Assembly (NCBI GenBank): GCA_964517605.1
Contig: CAZFCE010000004.1
Location: forward strand, 124,001-188,000
Direction: 5' to 3'
Origin: J095 sp964517605
GTDB lineage: Bacteria; Chloroflexota; Anaerolineae; 4572-78; J111
Length of the DNA: 64,000 nt
Positions 16,330 to 24,558 of this stretch are shown one piece after another. How positions within the stretch are numbered: the stretch's first letter is position 1; each line of letters starts with the position of its first letter. The position numbers were made by a program, and so were the translations under genes. The notes below the pieces were generated by a model. That model saw only the letters and a program-made list of their open reading frames with translations, did not search any database and was not told the DNA's origin.

Positions 16330-17022
16330 ATGTTTGCCACTTTTCGGCAGGATATTCACGCCATTTTTGAACGCGACCCCGCCGTGCGCAGCGTGCCGGA
16401 GATTTTGCTGTGTTACCCCGGCCTGCATGCGGTGTGGGGCCACCGGCTTTCGCATTGGTTGTGGCTGCACAACTTTAAGCTGCTGGCGCGCTGGCTCTCG
16501 CACGTAACCCGTTTTCTCACCGGCATCGAAATTCACCCCGGCGCAACCATCGGCTCCGGCTTTTTTATTGACCACGGCATGGGCATTGTCATCGGTGAAA
16601 CCACCGAAATTGGCCGCGACGTAACCCTGTACCACGGCGTAACGTTGGGCGGCACCAGCACCGAAAAGGTAAAACGCCACCCCACGCTGGAAGACCGGGT
16701 GGTGGTGGGCGCGGGCGCTAAAATTTTGGGGGCCATCACTGTGGGGGCCGATAGCCGGATTGGCTCTAATGCGGTGGTGGTCAAGCCGGTGCCGCCTAAC
16801 TCGGTGGTGGTGGGCGTGCCGGGCCGCGTGATTAAACGCGGCAAAGCGCACCTGCCCACCGACCCGCCCGACCTGGAGCACACCCAACTGCCGGACGTAA
16901 CGCTGCGGGCATTGCAGGATTTAACCGCCCGGATTGAAACGCTGGAGCAGCAGGGGCGCGTTAACGGCAACGGCCACGCGCCGGTTTTGCATCGCAACTT
17001 GCTGGACGATTTTTCAATTTAA
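16330..17022 (+). CDS. cysE: CysE, serine O-acetyltransferase
   Basis: Cytoplasmic enzyme that acetylates L-serine with acetyl-CoA, the committed step of cysteine synthesis. The 230-residue protein has the short helical N-terminal part with YPGLHAVWGHRLSHWLW near residue 31. A left-handed beta-helix of hexapeptide repeats follows (about 60-170), including HPGATIGSGFFIDHG and the His-containing TLYHGVTLGG. The size matches the short EpsC-type family. The start at 16330 has an AGAGGAGG site about 10 bp upstream. An in-frame upstream start at 16255 is rejected because it translates a hairpin repeat. Upstream lie a four-Cys leader ORF and a terminator/antiterminator pair, suggesting cysteine-responsive attenuation. 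Confidence 0.93.
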   Translation: MFATFRQDIHAIFERDPAVRSVPEILLCYPGLHAVWGHRLSHWLWLHNFKLLARWLSHVTRFLTGIEIHPGATIGSGFFIDHGMGIVIGETTEIGRDVTLYHGVTLGGTSTEKVKRHPTLEDRVVVGAGAKILGAITVGADSRIGSNAVVVKPVPPNSVVVGVPGRVIKRGKAHLPTDPPDLEHTQLPDVTLRALQDLTARIETLEQQGRVNGNGHAPVLHRNLLDDFSI

Positions 17023-17119
17023 AACCGCCCGCGCCGGGCCGGCAACTCCCGGCCCAGGTTGTGTTAATTTGGCAGAAATTGAGCTACAATCCCGACATCA
17101 ATCTCACCTGGAACCACCG

Positions 17120-17866
17120 ATGGCAGCAAAAATTTCTGTTAAAAATTTAACCCTTAATCTTGGCCACAACGCGCCCATTTTAACCGGCGTTTCTTTTGAT
17201 GTTCCCGCCGGGCAAATTACCAGCCTGATTGGCCCCAGCGGCAGCGGTAAATCTACCCTGTTGCGCTGCCTCAACCGGCTGTGGGAGCCGCCGCCCGCCA
17301 GCGTTTTCCTCGATGGGGACGACATTACCACGCTGGAGGTGCTGGCGCTGCGGCGGCGGGTGGGCATGTTATTCCAAAGCGCGGCGCTATTTGATGGCTC
17401 CGTGGCCGGCAATGTGCAATACGGGCCAAAACTGCGCGGCCAAACCCTGCCGCCGGCGCGAGTGACCGAACTGCTGGAAATGGCCGGTTTGCCCGCCGAT
17501 ATTGCCGCCCGCCCCGCCAACGAGCTATCCGGCGGGCAGGCGCAGCGGGTGGCGCTGGCCCGCGCGCTGGCCAATCAACCGGAGGTGCTGCTGCTGGACG
17601 AACCCACCAGCGCCCTGGACCCCGCCGCCACCCGGCGGGTGGAAGAAACCATTCTGCATTTGCGCGATTCGTTGGGGTTAACCGTGGTGTGGGTATCGCA
17701 CGCCATTGAGCAGGTTGAGCGCACCGCCGACCAACTGGTGCTGCTGGTGGATGGCCGCGTGGTTGAGCAGGGCGCGGCGGCGCATTTGCTGTCGGGGGTG
17801 CACCATCACCTTACCGATGATTTTGCGCAGGGCAAGCTGGCTTCAACGCGAGGAGGGGGCGCATGA
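17120..17866 (+). CDS. fetA: FetA-like ABC transporter ATPase (iron export type)
   Basis: Cytoplasmic ATPase of a two-gene ABC transporter. The 248 residues have Walker A GPSGSGKST near 39, the signature LSGGQAQR near 134, Walker B VLLLDEPTSALD near 156 and a switch His in WVSHAIEQ. The gene overlaps the FetB permease gene by 4 bp (ATGA), and that pairing makes FetA (YbbL) the likely identity rather than PstB, which it also resembles. The family has been linked to iron homeostasis and peroxide resistance in E. coli; the substrate here is not shown. The start at 17120 is preferred to an upstream in-frame ATG inside cysE. Confidence 0.83.
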   Translation: MAAKISVKNLTLNLGHNAPILTGVSFDVPAGQITSLIGPSGSGKSTLLRCLNRLWEPPPASVFLDGDDITTLEVLALRRRVGMLFQSAALFDGSVAGNVQYGPKLRGQTLPPARVTELLEMAGLPADIAARPANELSGGQAQRVALARALANQPEVLLLDEPTSALDPAATRRVEETILHLRDSLGLTVVWVSHAIEQVERTADQLVLLVDGRVVEQGAAAHLLSGVHHHLTDDFAQGKLASTRGGGA

Positions 17867-18645
17867 GCGTCATCGAACTGGGCTGGCTGCCCCGGATTGC
17901 CGGGTCGTTGCTGCTGGTTATCGCCGCGCTGGGCATTTCGCGCTGGCAAAATGTGGGCGTAGAAAAAGATATGCTGGTGGCCGTGGTGCGGGCATTTATC
18001 CAGTTAACGCTGATTGGCTACGCCCTTAACTTTGTGTTCAACACCAACCATCCCTTTTGGATTTTAGTGGCGGTGGTGATTATGGTGGCGGTGGCGGGTT
18101 ACACCGCCGGCAAACGCGGCAAAAATGTGCCGCACAGCCGGCTGGTGGCTACCGTTTCGGTGAGTGTGGGCGCGGGGCTAACGCTGGGGCTGCTCATTGT
18201 GTTGCGGGTGTTCCCGTTTGCGCCGCGCTACATCATCCCCATTGCCGGGATGATTGTGGGCAACACCATGACCGTGACCGGCCTGGTGATGTTGCGGCTG
18301 CGCGACGACGTGCGGTTGCAAAAAGCTCAAATCGAGGCGGCGCTGGCGCTGGGCGCCACCCGCGAGCAGGCCGTAAAACAGCAGTTGCGCCGGGCGCTGG
18401 CTACCGGCCTTACGCCGATTGTGGATAACACCAAAACCGTGGGGCTGATTTCGCTGCCCGGCGCCATGACCGGCATGATTATGGCCGGGGCGTCGCCGCT
18501 GGAGGCGGTTCAGTTGCAAATTATTGTAATGTACATGCTCATTGGCGCGGCGGCGTTTGCCGGGCTAACCGCCGGCTTTCTCACCTACCGGCAGTTTTTT
18601 ACCGGGGCGCACCAGTTGGCGCTGCCCGCCGATAAATCAGTTTAG
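17863..18645 (+). CDS. fetB: FetB-like ABC transporter permease (UPF0014)
   Basis: Integral membrane partner of the upstream ATPase. The 260 residues form about six to seven hydrophobic helices and carry family signatures: AVVRAFIQLTLIGYAL near residue 42, GMIVGNTMTVTGL near 132, IEAALALGATREQA near 155 and LPGAMTGMIMAGASP near 198. The coupling-helix region ALGATREQA is typical. Start ATG overlaps the fetA stop, so both subunits should be made together. Known relatives export iron or confer metal tolerance; that role is plausible here given the feo locus 2 kb downstream. Confidence 0.9.
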   Translation: MSVIELGWLPRIAGSLLLVIAALGISRWQNVGVEKDMLVAVVRAFIQLTLIGYALNFVFNTNHPFWILVAVVIMVAVAGYTAGKRGKNVPHSRLVATVSVSVGAGLTLGLLIVLRVFPFAPRYIIPIAGMIVGNTMTVTGLVMLRLRDDVRLQKAQIEAALALGATREQAVKQQLRRALATGLTPIVDNTKTVGLISLPGAMTGMIMAGASPLEAVQLQIIVMYMLIGAAAFAGLTAGFLTYRQFFTGAHQLALPADKSV

Positions 18646-18665
18646 CAAAACCGGAGGAAACACGC

Positions 18666-19271
18666 ATGGGAATTTTGGCCAACATCAAAAAGGCGCTGGC
18701 GGGTAGCTCACCGGCGGCCAAACCACCCCAACGAGCGCCGCTAAAGGAACTGCCGCCCAGTTTTTATTTTGATGCCGTTGAGTTGCATCGCGCCGATAAA
18801 AACCGTTTTCTCCGTAGCAACCCCAACAGTCCCATCACCGACCGGGCTAATTTTACCGGCCTGAATTACTATCCGGTTAACCCCGCCTTCCGGTTTGTGT
18901 TGCGGCTCAATCGCGCCACCAAACCGGAGCCGCTAACCCTGCCCACCAGTTCCGGCGATGAGCGCCCGTTGTGGCGCATTGGGGTGGTATCGTTTGAAAT
19001 TGATGGGCAAACCGCGCAACTGGCCGTTTACCAGGGCGAGGCCGATGACGGCCTGTTTGTGCCTTTTCGGGATGCCACCAGCGGCGTTGAAACTTACGGC
19101 GCGGGCCGGTATCTGGAGCCGGAAGAGGCCGGCCCCGATGAAATTGTGCTGGATTTTAACCTGGCCTACAACCCCTTTTGCGCCTACGCCAACCACTACT
19201 CGTGCCCGTTGCCCCCGGCAGAGAATCATCTGGCGGTGGCCATCCGCGCCGGAGAGAAAGACTACCCGTAA
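18666..19271 (+). CDS. DUF1684 family protein
   Basis: A 201-residue cytoplasmic protein of unknown biochemical function. The family is recognised by the C-terminal signature NPFCAYANHYSCPLPPAENH (about 172-191), in which the cysteines and the following Pro-rich stretch are conserved. The preceding DEIVLDFNLAYN is also typical. A GGAGG site lies just upstream of the ATG at 18666, 20 bp after fetB, so it may be the third gene of that operon. It ends 24 bp before the convergent rarD gene. Confidence 0.82.
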   Translation: MGILANIKKALAGSSPAAKPPQRAPLKELPPSFYFDAVELHRADKNRFLRSNPNSPITDRANFTGLNYYPVNPAFRFVLRLNRATKPEPLTLPTSSGDERPLWRIGVVSFEIDGQTAQLAVYQGEADDGLFVPFRDATSGVETYGAGRYLEPEEAGPDEIVLDFNLAYNPFCAYANHYSCPLPPAENHLAVAIRAGEKDYP

Positions 19272-19295
19272 CCCGCGCCCAAATTGGCCGGTTTT

Positions 19296-20180
19296 TTAGC
19301 TGTGGGCGTAAATTCTGCTGCGCCGGATGAGAAACCCTTCCACGGAATAAACCACCAGGGCTGCCCAGATTAACCCAAAACCAATCAGTTGGTTTTGGTT
19401 GAATGGTTCATGGTACACAAACACGCCCAGTAAAAATTGCAGCGTGGGGGCCATGTACTGCAAAAACCCCAACATTGATAGCGGAATCTGGCGGACCGCC
19501 GCCGCAAAAAGCAGCAGCGGAAAGCCGGTTGCCACGCCGGTAAAAATTAGCAGCAGCGTCGTGGTAACATCAACATGCCCCAGCGAACCCACGCCCTGCC
19601 ATTCCAGAAACGTTAAATAGCCAAACGCCGGCAAAAACAGCAACGCCGTTTCCAGCGATAGCCCTTCGAGCGCGGTGAGCGCGGTGAATTTTTTTAACAG
19701 CCCGTACAACCCAAACGAAAAGGCCAAAAACAGCGCAATCCACGGCACGCTCCCGTGGATTGCCGCAAGGTACAGCACGCCCGCCAGCGCAACGGTCAGG
19801 GCAACCCACTGCCAGCCCCGTAACTGTTCGCGGAGAAAAACCACGCCCAACAGCACGCTAATCAGCGGATTGATAAAGTAACCCAAACTGGTTTCGACCA
19901 CGTACCCGGCGTTAACCGCCCAAACGTAGGTAAGCCAGTTGAGGGCCAAAATAGCGCCCGCCGCAAAAACAATCACCAGCGTTTTAGGCTGTTTTTTCAA
20001 AGCGATGATCCACGCCCAGTGGCGATTGATAGCCAACAACCCCACCGTAAACACCAGCGACCAGACCATGCGGTGGCTAACAATTTCTGCCGCCGGCACC
20101 GTATGGAGCGCCTTCCAGTAAACTGGCAGCACTCCCCATATTATGTACGCTCCCACGGCGTACAGTAACCCTTTGTTCAT
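19296..20180 (-). CDS. rarD: RarD-type EamA-family transporter
   Basis: A 294-residue inner-membrane protein with about ten predicted helices, two EamA repeats and the start signature GLLYAVGAYIIWGVLPVYWK of RarD proteins. Members belong to the drug/metabolite transporter superfamily and are named for chloramphenicol sensitivity effects, but their substrate is not settled. LNWLTYVWAVNAGYVVETSLGY near residue 80 is well conserved in the family. It is a single gene read leftward, back to back with the feo locus. Confidence 0.88.
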   Translation of the reverse strand: MNKGLLYAVGAYIIWGVLPVYWKALHTVPAAEIVSHRMVWSLVFTVGLLAINRHWAWIIALKKQPKTLVIVFAAGAILALNWLTYVWAVNAGYVVETSLGYFINPLISVLLGVVFLREQLRGWQWVALTVALAGVLYLAAIHGSVPWIALFLAFSFGLYGLLKKFTALTALEGLSLETALLFLPAFGYLTFLEWQGVGSLGHVDVTTTLLLIFTGVATGFPLLLFAAAVRQIPLSMLGFLQYMAPTLQFLLGVFVYHEPFNQNQLIGFGLIWAALVVYSVEGFLIRRSRIYAHS

Positions 20181-20318
20181 TATTAAAAGTCCTGTTTAAA
20201 ATTTTGCCTTGATTACACAACGAGCGCCATTATAACACAAATCCCGCCATAAAGCGCGGGCAATTTGCCCGGTTTTTACCCCGCCGCCAACAATTTTGTA
20301 ACCTCGGTTAAAACCGCG

Positions 20319-20334
20319 GGTGATATTTGTCACC
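20319..20334. promoter_or_regulatory. CRP/FNR-family operator, copy 1
   Basis: GGTGA-N6-TCACC palindrome (20319-20323 and 20330-20334). It shares GTGAYATTTGTCAC with the copy 23 bp downstream. Confidence 0.55.
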
Positions 20335-20341
20335 TTTTTCA

Positions 20342-20357
20342 TGTGACATTTGTCACT
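20342..20357. promoter_or_regulatory. CRP/FNR-family operator, copy 2
   Basis: TGTGA-N6-TCACT (20342-20346 and 20353-20357), close to the CRP consensus half-sites TGTGA and TCACA. It lies upstream of the DtxR-feo genes and could serve either them or the divergent rarD. Confidence 0.6.
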
Positions 20358-20392
20358 GTCAGCCCCTTATTTTTTGTGGCATGATTACCCGG

Positions 20393-20406
20393 TAAGGTTG
20401 ACCTTA
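20393..20406. promoter_or_regulatory. DtxR/IdeR-type box
   Basis: TAAGGT-TG-ACCTTA is a perfect palindrome with 6-bp arms, similar to the AGGT...ACCT core of DtxR-family boxes. It lies 38 bp before the chosen start of a DtxR-family regulator, which suggests metal-dependent autoregulation of the feo operon. Confidence 0.65.
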
Positions 20407-20444
20407 TCTTTATGGACGGCATTGTTATGGGAGACCATAATTCT

Positions 20445-21146
20445 ATGAGCGAAAGCATTGAGATGTACCTGCTGCGGATTGCCCTGCTGCAACAAGAAGC
20501 GCAAGCGCAGCATGTGCCGGTGCCCAAACTGGCGCAAGAACTGGCCGTATCGCCGGTATCGGCCAACGAAATGTGCCGCAAGCTCACAGAAAAAGAACTC
20601 ATCACCTACGAACCGTACAAAGGCGTGCAACTCACCGCCAGCGGCCAGGCAATGGCCCGGCGGGTTATTCGCCGCCGCCGGTTGTGGGAGGTATTTTTTG
20701 TGGAAAAACTGGGCCTCACGCCCGCCGAGGCCGAAGAAATGGCCTGCCGGTTTGAGCACGTTACGTCCGACTCGCTGGCCAATCGGCTGGATAATTTTTT
20801 AGAAAACCCCACCCGCAGCCCCCAGAACAAGCCCATTCCGGACGGTTCCGGCGCGCCGGTGGCGCTGCCTTCTCCGCAACCGCTGGCGGCTTTGCCGGTG
20901 GGAACGACGGCGGTGGTGGCCGGGCTTAATGTTGAGGCCGTTACCGCCGGTTTTTTGCAACAACAAGGGGTACTGGCCGGCAGCCGGCTGGCGGTATTGG
21001 CCGCCGCCGCCGATGGTTCGCGGCTGCTGGCGGTGGCCGGGCAGCCGGTTTCGCTGGCGGGCGCTATCGCCGCCAAAATTGAGGTTTTTCCCGCCCCGGA
21101 ATTACAACCGGATGCTCAATCCATCTCATCTTCATCTGGAGAATGA
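20445..21146 (+). CDS. DtxR/MntR-family metal-dependent regulator
   Basis: A repressor that binds DNA when loaded with Fe(II) or Mn(II). The N-terminal winged helix begins with SESIEMYLLRIALL (family signature SESxExYL). The metal-binding dimerisation segment RRRLWEVFFVEKLG...AEEMACRFEHV follows, then a Pro-rich linker and a C-terminal SH3-like FeoA domain (about 155-225). At 233 residues it resembles the long DtxR/IdeR form. The ATG at 20445 is chosen because the family homology begins there and GGGAGA lies about 10 bp upstream. ATGs at 20412 and 20427 are possible alternatives. It is translationally coupled to feoA. Confidence 0.85.
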   Translation: MSESIEMYLLRIALLQQEAQAQHVPVPKLAQELAVSPVSANEMCRKLTEKELITYEPYKGVQLTASGQAMARRVIRRRRLWEVFFVEKLGLTPAEAEEMACRFEHVTSDSLANRLDNFLENPTRSPQNKPIPDGSGAPVALPSPQPLAALPVGTTAVVAGLNVEAVTAGFLQQQGVLAGSRLAVLAAAADGSRLLAVAGQPVSLAGAIAAKIEVFPAPELQPDAQSISSSSGE

Positions 21147-21148
21147 AA

Positions 21149-21394
21149 ATGCGTAAAGCTAATGAAAATGTGCAACCGCTATCCACAATAGCGCCCGGCC
21201 AGCGGGTAAAACTGGTTACGATCACCACCGGGAGCAAACTGCGCCACCGGCTCACCGAACTGGGGCTAACCCCCGGCGTTGAATTGCAGGTAATGCAGGC
21301 TTACGGCGGCCCGCTGCTGGTTTCGGTGTACAACTCCCGGCTGGCGCTGGGGTTGGGCATGGCCCAATCCATTTTGGTGAAACCGGCCCTATGA
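21149..21394 (+). CDS. feoA: FeoA, ferrous iron transport protein A
   Basis: A small cytoplasmic SH3-like protein of 81 residues that is required for FeoB-mediated Fe(II) uptake. Typical features are LSTIAPGQRVKLV near the start, HRLTELGLTPGVELQV in the middle and the LALGLGMAQSILV end. An ATG at 21143 overlaps the regulator stop, but GGAGA at 21138-21142 is too close to it, so the ATG at 21149 is preferred. The stop overlaps the feoB start by 4 bp (ATGA). Confidence 0.9.
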   Translation: MRKANENVQPLSTIAPGQRVKLVTITTGSKLRHRLTELGLTPGVELQVMQAYGGPLLVSVYNSRLALGLGMAQSILVKPAL

Positions 21395-21906
21395 ACGATT
21401 TAACCATTGCGCTGGCCGGTAATCCCAACGCCGGCAAAAGCACCATTTTTAACGCGCTCACCGGGGCGCAACAGCATGTGGGCAATTGGCCCGGCAAAAC
21501 CGTAGAAAAAAAAGAGGGTTATTTTGCGCACCACGGGCAAAAGTTCAAAGTGGTTGATTTGCCCGGCACGTACAGCCTGTCGGCTTTTTCCGCCGAAGAG
21601 CAAATTGCCCGCGATTTTATTGTTAAAGACAAACCGGCGCTGGTGGTTAACGTGGTTGATGCCGCCAACCTGGAACGCAACCTGTATTTAACCACCCAAA
21701 TTTTAGAAACCGGCGCGCCGCTGGTGCTGGTTTTAAATATGATGGATGTGGCCCGCCGCCGGGGTTTTACCATTGACGCCGCCAAAATGTCGGCGCAACT
21801 GGGCGGCATTCCGGTGGTGCTGGCCGCCGCCCGGCAGCAAGAAGGGCTGGCGGAACTGAAAAATATCATCTTTCGGGCGGCGCAGCCCACAGGAAACGGC
21901 TCGTGA
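21391..21906 (+). CDS. feoB: FeoB N-terminal GTPase domain encoded as a separate gene
   Basis: The soluble G domain of the ferrous iron transporter. The 171 residues contain G1 GNPNAGKST (about 10-18), NWPGKTVEKKEG with the switch Thr, G3 DLPGTY (about 56-61) and G4 NMMD (about 117-120). It stops just after the G domain, where intact FeoB proteins continue into the GDI region and the membrane pore. The remainder is in the next gene, in a different frame and overlapping by 4 bp (GTGA). The break sits in a linker, which favours a natural split, but a frameshift in the genome or assembly would look the same. Confidence 0.88.
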   Translation: MNDLTIALAGNPNAGKSTIFNALTGAQQHVGNWPGKTVEKKEGYFAHHGQKFKVVDLPGTYSLSAFSAEEQIARDFIVKDKPALVVNVVDAANLERNLYLTTQILETGAPLVLVLNMMDVARRRGFTIDAAKMSAQLGGIPVVLAAARQQEGLAELKNIIFRAAQPTGNGS

Positions 21907-23636
21907 CCTCCACTACTCAAGCCATAAAATACAGCCCCGCTATTGAAACTGAAATTGAGCAACTGGCCGCCGCCATTGGGCAAACGCCGGCGCTGGCCCA
22001 AACCTACCCGCCGCGCTGGCTGGCCATTCAACTTTTGGAACAGGATGGATCCCTGCTGGCCGAGGTGCGCGCCCTCAATGGCGCGGCTAACCTCATCCCC
22101 GCGTTAAATGACAGTTTGGCCCGGCTTAAGGCCGTGTACAACGAGGATATTGAAATTGTCCTGGCCGACCAGCGGTATGCTTTTGTAAACCGGGTGGCGC
22201 GCGCGGCGCTGGTTAGGCCCGAGGCCGCTCCGGCCAACATGTCGGACCGGATTGACCGGATTGTGACGCACCGCTGGTTGGGCATTCCCATTTTTTTAAG
22301 CCTGATGTGGGTGGTGTTTAAAATCACCACCGATATGGCCACACCGTACATTGATTGGGTGGATAACACCATCAACGGGCCAATCACGCAGGCCGCCGTG
22401 GCGCTGCTGGCGCTGGCGGGGCTGGGCGGCACGTGGTTTGAAAGCCTGCTGGTTAACGGCATTATCGCCGGGGTGGGCGGGGTGATGGTGTTTGTGCCGG
22501 CGTTGATGTCGTTGTACGTGGCGCTGGCCATTTTAGAGGATTCCGGGTACATGGCCCGCGCCGCCTTTGTGATGGATCGGGTCATGCAGAGAATTGGACT
22601 GCACGGCAAAAGTTTTTTGCCAATGGTGGTGGGCTTTGGTTGTTCGGTGCCGGGGTTGTACGCCACCCGCACTCTGGAAAACGAGCGCGACCGGATTTTA
22701 ACCGGGTTGCTGGTGCCGTTTATGAGCTGCGGGGCGCGGTTGCCGGTGTACGTGCTGTTTGCCACTATTTTCTTTCCGCAAAATATTGGCGTGGTGATTT
22801 TTAGTTTGTACCTTACCGGTATTGCCGTGGCGGTTGGGTTGGGCTTTATTCTAAAAAACACGCTGTTCAACACCGGCGAAGAAACCGCCTTTCTCATTGA
22901 GATGCCGCCCTACCGCCGGCCCAACTTAAAAACCGTCTGGTTTTACGTGTGGGAAAGAACCTCGGCGTTTATTAAAAACGCCTGGAGCCTCATTTTAATT
23001 ACCAGCATGGTTATTTGGCTGTTGATGGCGTTGCCGGTGAACAATCGCGGTCAGTTTGCCAATGTTAATATTCAGGATAGCGCCTTTGGGCTGGTGTCGG
23101 GCATGCTGGCTCCGGTTTTTGCGCCGCTGGGATTCGGCTCGTGGGAAAGCAGCGGCGCGTTGCTGGCGGGGTTTGTGGCCAAAGAAGTGGTGGTGAGCAC
23201 CACCTCTCAGATTTACAACGTTCAGGCGGAAACCTCGGCGACGAATTCGGCCACGTTGGGCCAATCGGTGGCCGGCATGTTCACCGGCTTTGCCCAGGCT
23301 ACGCTTAACACGTTCAAATCAATCCCGCTGCTGGTGGGCGTTAATCTATTTGAGAATAACTCCACCGCCGTGGCCTCAATCGAGTTGATGGCTGCCGTGC
23401 AAGCCAGATTCCAGGCCACCAGCGGTGGGCACGGCGCGTTGGCGGCGCTGGCGTTTATGGTGTTTGTGCTGCTGTACACACCCTGCATGGCTACCATCGC
23501 CGCCATTCGCCACGAACTGGGCCCAAAATGGATGTGGGTGAGCATTTTTGGCCAGTTTGCCGTGGCCTGGCTGGCGGCGCTGATTGTTTTTCAGGGGGGG
23601 AGGTTGTTGCTGGCCATTTTGGGGGCGGCAATCTGA
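21903..23636 (+). CDS. feoB: FeoB membrane domain (Fe(II) permease part) encoded separately
   Basis: The permease half of FeoB, 577 residues. It starts with a helical region equivalent to the GDI part (YPPRWLAIQLLEQD near residue 36), followed by a linker and about eight to ten membrane helices. Gate_1 is visible as VVGFGCSVPG near residue 243 and Gate_2 as GFVAKEVVVSTTSQ near 423. It has no P-loop and so depends on the preceding GTPase gene. The GTG start at 21903 overlaps the upstream TGA, the usual translational-coupling arrangement. The protein ends with an aromatic-rich final helix and no FeoC-like gene follows. Confidence 0.88.
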   Translation: MTSTTQAIKYSPAIETEIEQLAAAIGQTPALAQTYPPRWLAIQLLEQDGSLLAEVRALNGAANLIPALNDSLARLKAVYNEDIEIVLADQRYAFVNRVARAALVRPEAAPANMSDRIDRIVTHRWLGIPIFLSLMWVVFKITTDMATPYIDWVDNTINGPITQAAVALLALAGLGGTWFESLLVNGIIAGVGGVMVFVPALMSLYVALAILEDSGYMARAAFVMDRVMQRIGLHGKSFLPMVVGFGCSVPGLYATRTLENERDRILTGLLVPFMSCGARLPVYVLFATIFFPQNIGVVIFSLYLTGIAVAVGLGFILKNTLFNTGEETAFLIEMPPYRRPNLKTVWFYVWERTSAFIKNAWSLILITSMVIWLLMALPVNNRGQFANVNIQDSAFGLVSGMLAPVFAPLGFGSWESSGALLAGFVAKEVVVSTTSQIYNVQAETSATNSATLGQSVAGMFTGFAQATLNTFKSIPLLVGVNLFENNSTAVASIELMAAVQARFQATSGGHGALAALAFMVFVLLYTPCMATIAAIRHELGPKWMWVSIFGQFAVAWLAALIVFQGGRLLLAILGAAI

Positions 23637-23650
23637 AAAAATCTTATCTT

Positions 23651-23680
23651 TTGGCTATAAAACTTTCAGTCTGGTATAAT
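23651..23680 (+). promoter_or_regulatory. Promoter upstream of pgeF
   Basis: TTGGCT (23651-23656) and TATAAT (23675-23680) are 18 bp apart, with a TGG just before the -10 giving an extended form. The pgeF start lies 60 bp downstream. Confidence 0.6.
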
Positions 23681-23739
23681 GGAGCATAGTAAAGTTACCG
23701 GGCAGCCCAAAGCAGCAAGTTGGGTGGCTGGCAATCAAT

Positions 23740-24558
23740 ATGGCTGATACCACGCTGAATACACTCTACCCAACAACCCAACAGGGCATTCCTTTTTACC
23801 GCAGCCGCGCTTTTAGCGCCTATCCGCAGTTAAAACAGGCTATCTTTACCCGCAACGGGGGAATTAGCCGCCGCCCTTTTCAATCATTAAATTTAAGTTA
23901 TTCGGTGGGGGATGACCCGGCCTCGGTGGAGCATAATTTTGCCGCCGGCTGTGCCGCCATCGAAGTGCCGCCCGGCCAAACCGCCACCTGCTACCTGGTT
24001 CACGGGGCCGATGTGTTGACCGTAACCCGCCAAAACTGGCAGCCGGTGATGGGCTACGCCGATGGTTTGATTACGGCGGAGCCGGGCATTTTTTTGTATA
24101 TGCGCTTTGCCGATTGCACGCCGCTCCTTTTTTTTGATCCGATCCGGCAGGTGGTGGGGTTAACTCACGCCGGGTGGCGGGGTACCATGCAAAATGTGGC
24201 CGGGGCCACGGTTAACGCGATGGCCAACCTGGGCAGCCACCCTGCCGATGTTATCGCGGTGATCGGGCCGGCGATTGGGCCGTGCTGCTACGAAGTTGGC
24301 GCCGAGGTAATGGCTGCCGCCGCCGGGGTGTTTGAGCAACCGGGCCGCCTGTTCCACCGGAATGGCCGGGCCGATCACGCTCACTTTGATATGTGGGCAG
24401 CCAACCGGCAACAGTTGGCCGCGGCGGGCGTAAACCAAATCATTCAATCTGGAATTTGCACCGCCTGCCACACCCAGGAATTTTTCTCGCACCGGGCCGA
24501 ACACGGCCAAACCGGTCGCTTTGGCGTAATCCTGGGGTTAACCGGAGTTACCGCGTGA
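23740..24558 (+). CDS. pgeF: PgeF/YfiH-type laccase-domain protein
   Basis: A 272-residue cytosolic enzyme of the YfiH/LACC1 family, long called polyphenol oxidase and more recently shown for relatives to act on purine nucleosides and to edit peptidoglycan precursors. The signatures are VHGADV near residue 88, ADCTPLLFFDP near 126, THAGWRGT near 145 and GPAIGPCCYEVG near 172. The His/Cys residues in these motifs form the Zn/Cu site. It is followed by yggS with a GTGA overlap, a common pairing in bacteria near cell-division or proC clusters. Confidence 0.88.
   Translation: MADTTLNTLYPTTQQGIPFYRSRAFSAYPQLKQAIFTRNGGISRRPFQSLNLSYSVGDDPASVEHNFAAGCAAIEVPPGQTATCYLVHGADVLTVTRQNWQPVMGYADGLITAEPGIFLYMRFADCTPLLFFDPIRQVVGLTHAGWRGTMQNVAGATVNAMANLGSHPADVIAVIGPAIGPCCYEVGAEVMAAAAGVFEQPGRLFHRNGRADHAHFDMWAANRQQLAAAGVNQIIQSGICTACHTQEFFSHRAEHGQTGRFGVILGLTGVTA

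Noticed and set aside
24393..24554. Upstream extension of yggS into pgeF
   Set aside because: YggS homology begins at the GTG at 24555, which overlaps the pgeF stop in the usual coupled fashion.
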